Of a DNA stretch of 64,000 nucleotides, positions 63,263 through 64,000 are shown one piece after another. Position 1 is the first letter of the stretch, and the number at the start of each line of letters is the position of its first letter. Below the pieces are notes generated by a model. It did no database searches. It saw only the letters and a program-made list of their open reading frames with translations, and was not told the DNA's origin. Origin of the DNA: Ramlibacter alkalitolerans (GTDB lineage Bacteria; Pseudomonadota; Gammaproteobacteria; Burkholderiales; Burkholderiaceae_C); contig NZ_JAEQND010000009.1 in the NCBI RefSeq assembly GCF_016722765.1, forward strand, positions 57,501-121,500, written 5' to 3'. The position numbers were made by a program, and so were the translations under genes.

Positions 63263-63338
63263 TCACCACCAGCCTACCGACCGTCGCGGGTTCCCCGGAT
63301 GCAGGCTGGCGGTGACGCGCGCCAGCGCTGGAACCCCC
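63263..63338. repeat. Two-armed (REPIN-like) inverted repeat
   Basis: GTCACCACCAGCCT (63263-63276) and AGGCTGGCGGTGAC (63303-63316) are inverted copies with one mismatch. Outer flanks CGGGTTCCC and GGAACCCC extend the dyad. The right arm belongs to the same repeat as 60519-60553. It lies between the CoA-transferase start and the permease stop. Confidence 0.6.
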
Positions 63339-63344
63339 GCACTT

Positions 63345-64000
63345 TCACCGCTGCCGCGGATCCAGCGCGTCCCGCAACCCGTCCCCCAGCAGGTTGAACG
63401 ACAGCACCAGCAGGAAGATCGACACCCCCGGCCACACCGCCATCCACGGCGCGTTGTCGATGAAGTTCTTGGCGGTGTTCAGCATGCTGCCCCAGCTTGG
63501 CGCCGGCGGCTGCTGGCCCAGGCCCAGGAAGGACAGGCTGGCCTCCGCAATGACGGCGGCAGCGATCGCCAAGGTGGCCTGCACCATCAGCGGCGCCGTG
63601 ATGTTCGGCAGGATGTGGCGCAGGGCGATGCGCCAGGGCGGGTTGCCGACGGCGCGGGCGGCTTCGACATAGTCCTCCACCTTCACGCCCAGCACCTGCC
63701 CGCGCGTGAGCCGCACGAAGATCGGCGCGGCCGAGACGCCGATGGCCACCATCGCGTTGGTGAGGCTGGGGCCCAGGAAGGCTGCGAGCGCGATGGCGAG
63801 GATCAGGAACGGGCAGGCGAGGAACGCATCGGTGATGCGCGAGATCACGCCGTCGACCCAGCCGCCGAGGAAGCCGGCCGCCATGCCGATCGGCACGCCG
63901 ATCAGCAGCGAGATCGACACCGAGACGACACCGGCCAGCAGCGAAGCGCGCGTGCCCCAGATCACGCGCGAGAGCACGTCGCGCCCGATTTCATCGGTGC
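63345..64000 (-). CDS. Oligopeptide/dipeptide-type ABC transporter permease (DppC-like), 5' end cut by the window
   Basis: The visible C-terminal part begins GTDEIGRD-like (TDEIGRDVLSRVIWGTRASL) and has membrane spans and the permease-ATPase coupling (EAA) motif EAARAVGNPPWRIALRHILP, then ASLSFLGLGQQPPAPSWGSM and a terminal GDGLRDALDPRQ. These are hallmarks of DppC/OppC. Partner genes would lie to the right, outside the window. Confidence 0.9.
   Translation of the reverse strand, partial: TDEIGRDVLSRVIWGTRASLLAGVVSVSISLLIGVPIGMAAGFLGGWVDGVISRITDAFLACPFLILAIALAAFLGPSLTNAMVAIGVSAAPIFVRLTRGQVLGVKVEDYVEAARAVGNPPWRIALRHILPNITAPLMVQATLAIAAAVIAEASLSFLGLGQQPPAPSWGSMLNTAKNFIDNAPWMAVWPGVSIFLLVLSFNLLGDGLRDALDPRQR

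Overview
The window is GC-rich, densely coded DNA of a betaproteobacterium. Gene content and codon style (complete hut set with HutF and HutG, GcdH with a divergent LysR gene, DUF2630, PhoPQ with PepSY, many short Comamonadaceae-like hypotheticals) suggest Comamonadaceae or a close Burkholderiales relative such as Ramlibacter. This is a judgement from protein style only. No rRNA, tRNA, CRISPR array, insertion sequence or phage gene was seen. Both ends cut genes.

1-3.7 kb holds small housekeeping and hypothetical genes and a SAM methyltransferase. 3.7-18.4 kb is dominated by one minus-strand gene for a 3735-residue secreted protein with two complete animal-type heme-peroxidase units and a long RTX calcium-binding tail. 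A small coiled-coil protein, a type I secretion ABC exporter and its HlyD-type adaptor follow it in the same direction. About 0.6 kb upstream, in an AT-rich gap, lies a perfect FNR/Anr-type box. 19.2-26.5 kb is the histidine-degradation region: hutI-hutG-hutF plus a Nudix gene on the minus strand, hutU-hutH on the plus strand, separated by only 45 bp.

27-31 kb carries a D-threonate-type kinase/PdxA2 pair and a divergent D-lactate dehydrogenase. 31-36.6 kb holds an orphan NarX-like kinase, a YkvA protein, a PhoP/PhoQ pair with a PepSY protein and two envelope proteins. 36.7-40.8 kb has a cytochrome c5-like lipoprotein, a phosphofructokinase and the LysR/glutaryl-CoA dehydrogenase pair.

40.8-44.4 kb is the most unusual locus: a minus-strand operon of a TIR-coiled coil-transmembrane protein whose outer domain resembles chitosanase/lysozyme-like (GH46/VgrG-type) modules, a secreted protein of unknown function, and a processive family 2 glycosyltransferase. 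44.5-48.8 kb is an amidase/serine hydrolase/GH13 operon. 48.8-56.2 kb is mostly small unknown genes, a decayed amidase tail, a PLP dehydratase, KTSC and MOSC proteins and an alpha/beta hydrolase.

56.3-59.3 kb is a tightly coupled four-gene operon: a beta-hydroxyacid dehydrogenase, a split ThDP decarboxylase resembling sulfopyruvate/phosphonopyruvate decarboxylase subunits, and a GrdB-related protein with cysteine where selenocysteine is expected. The right end has a ZIP transporter, a bacteriohemerythrin, an acetyl-CoA hydrolase/transferase-family enzyme and the start of an oligopeptide-type ABC permease, with REP-like repeats between them.

The best candidates for undescribed biology are the TIR/glycosyltransferase operon, the GrdB-like operon and the double-peroxidase export locus. 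All function statements come from motif reading, without database searches.
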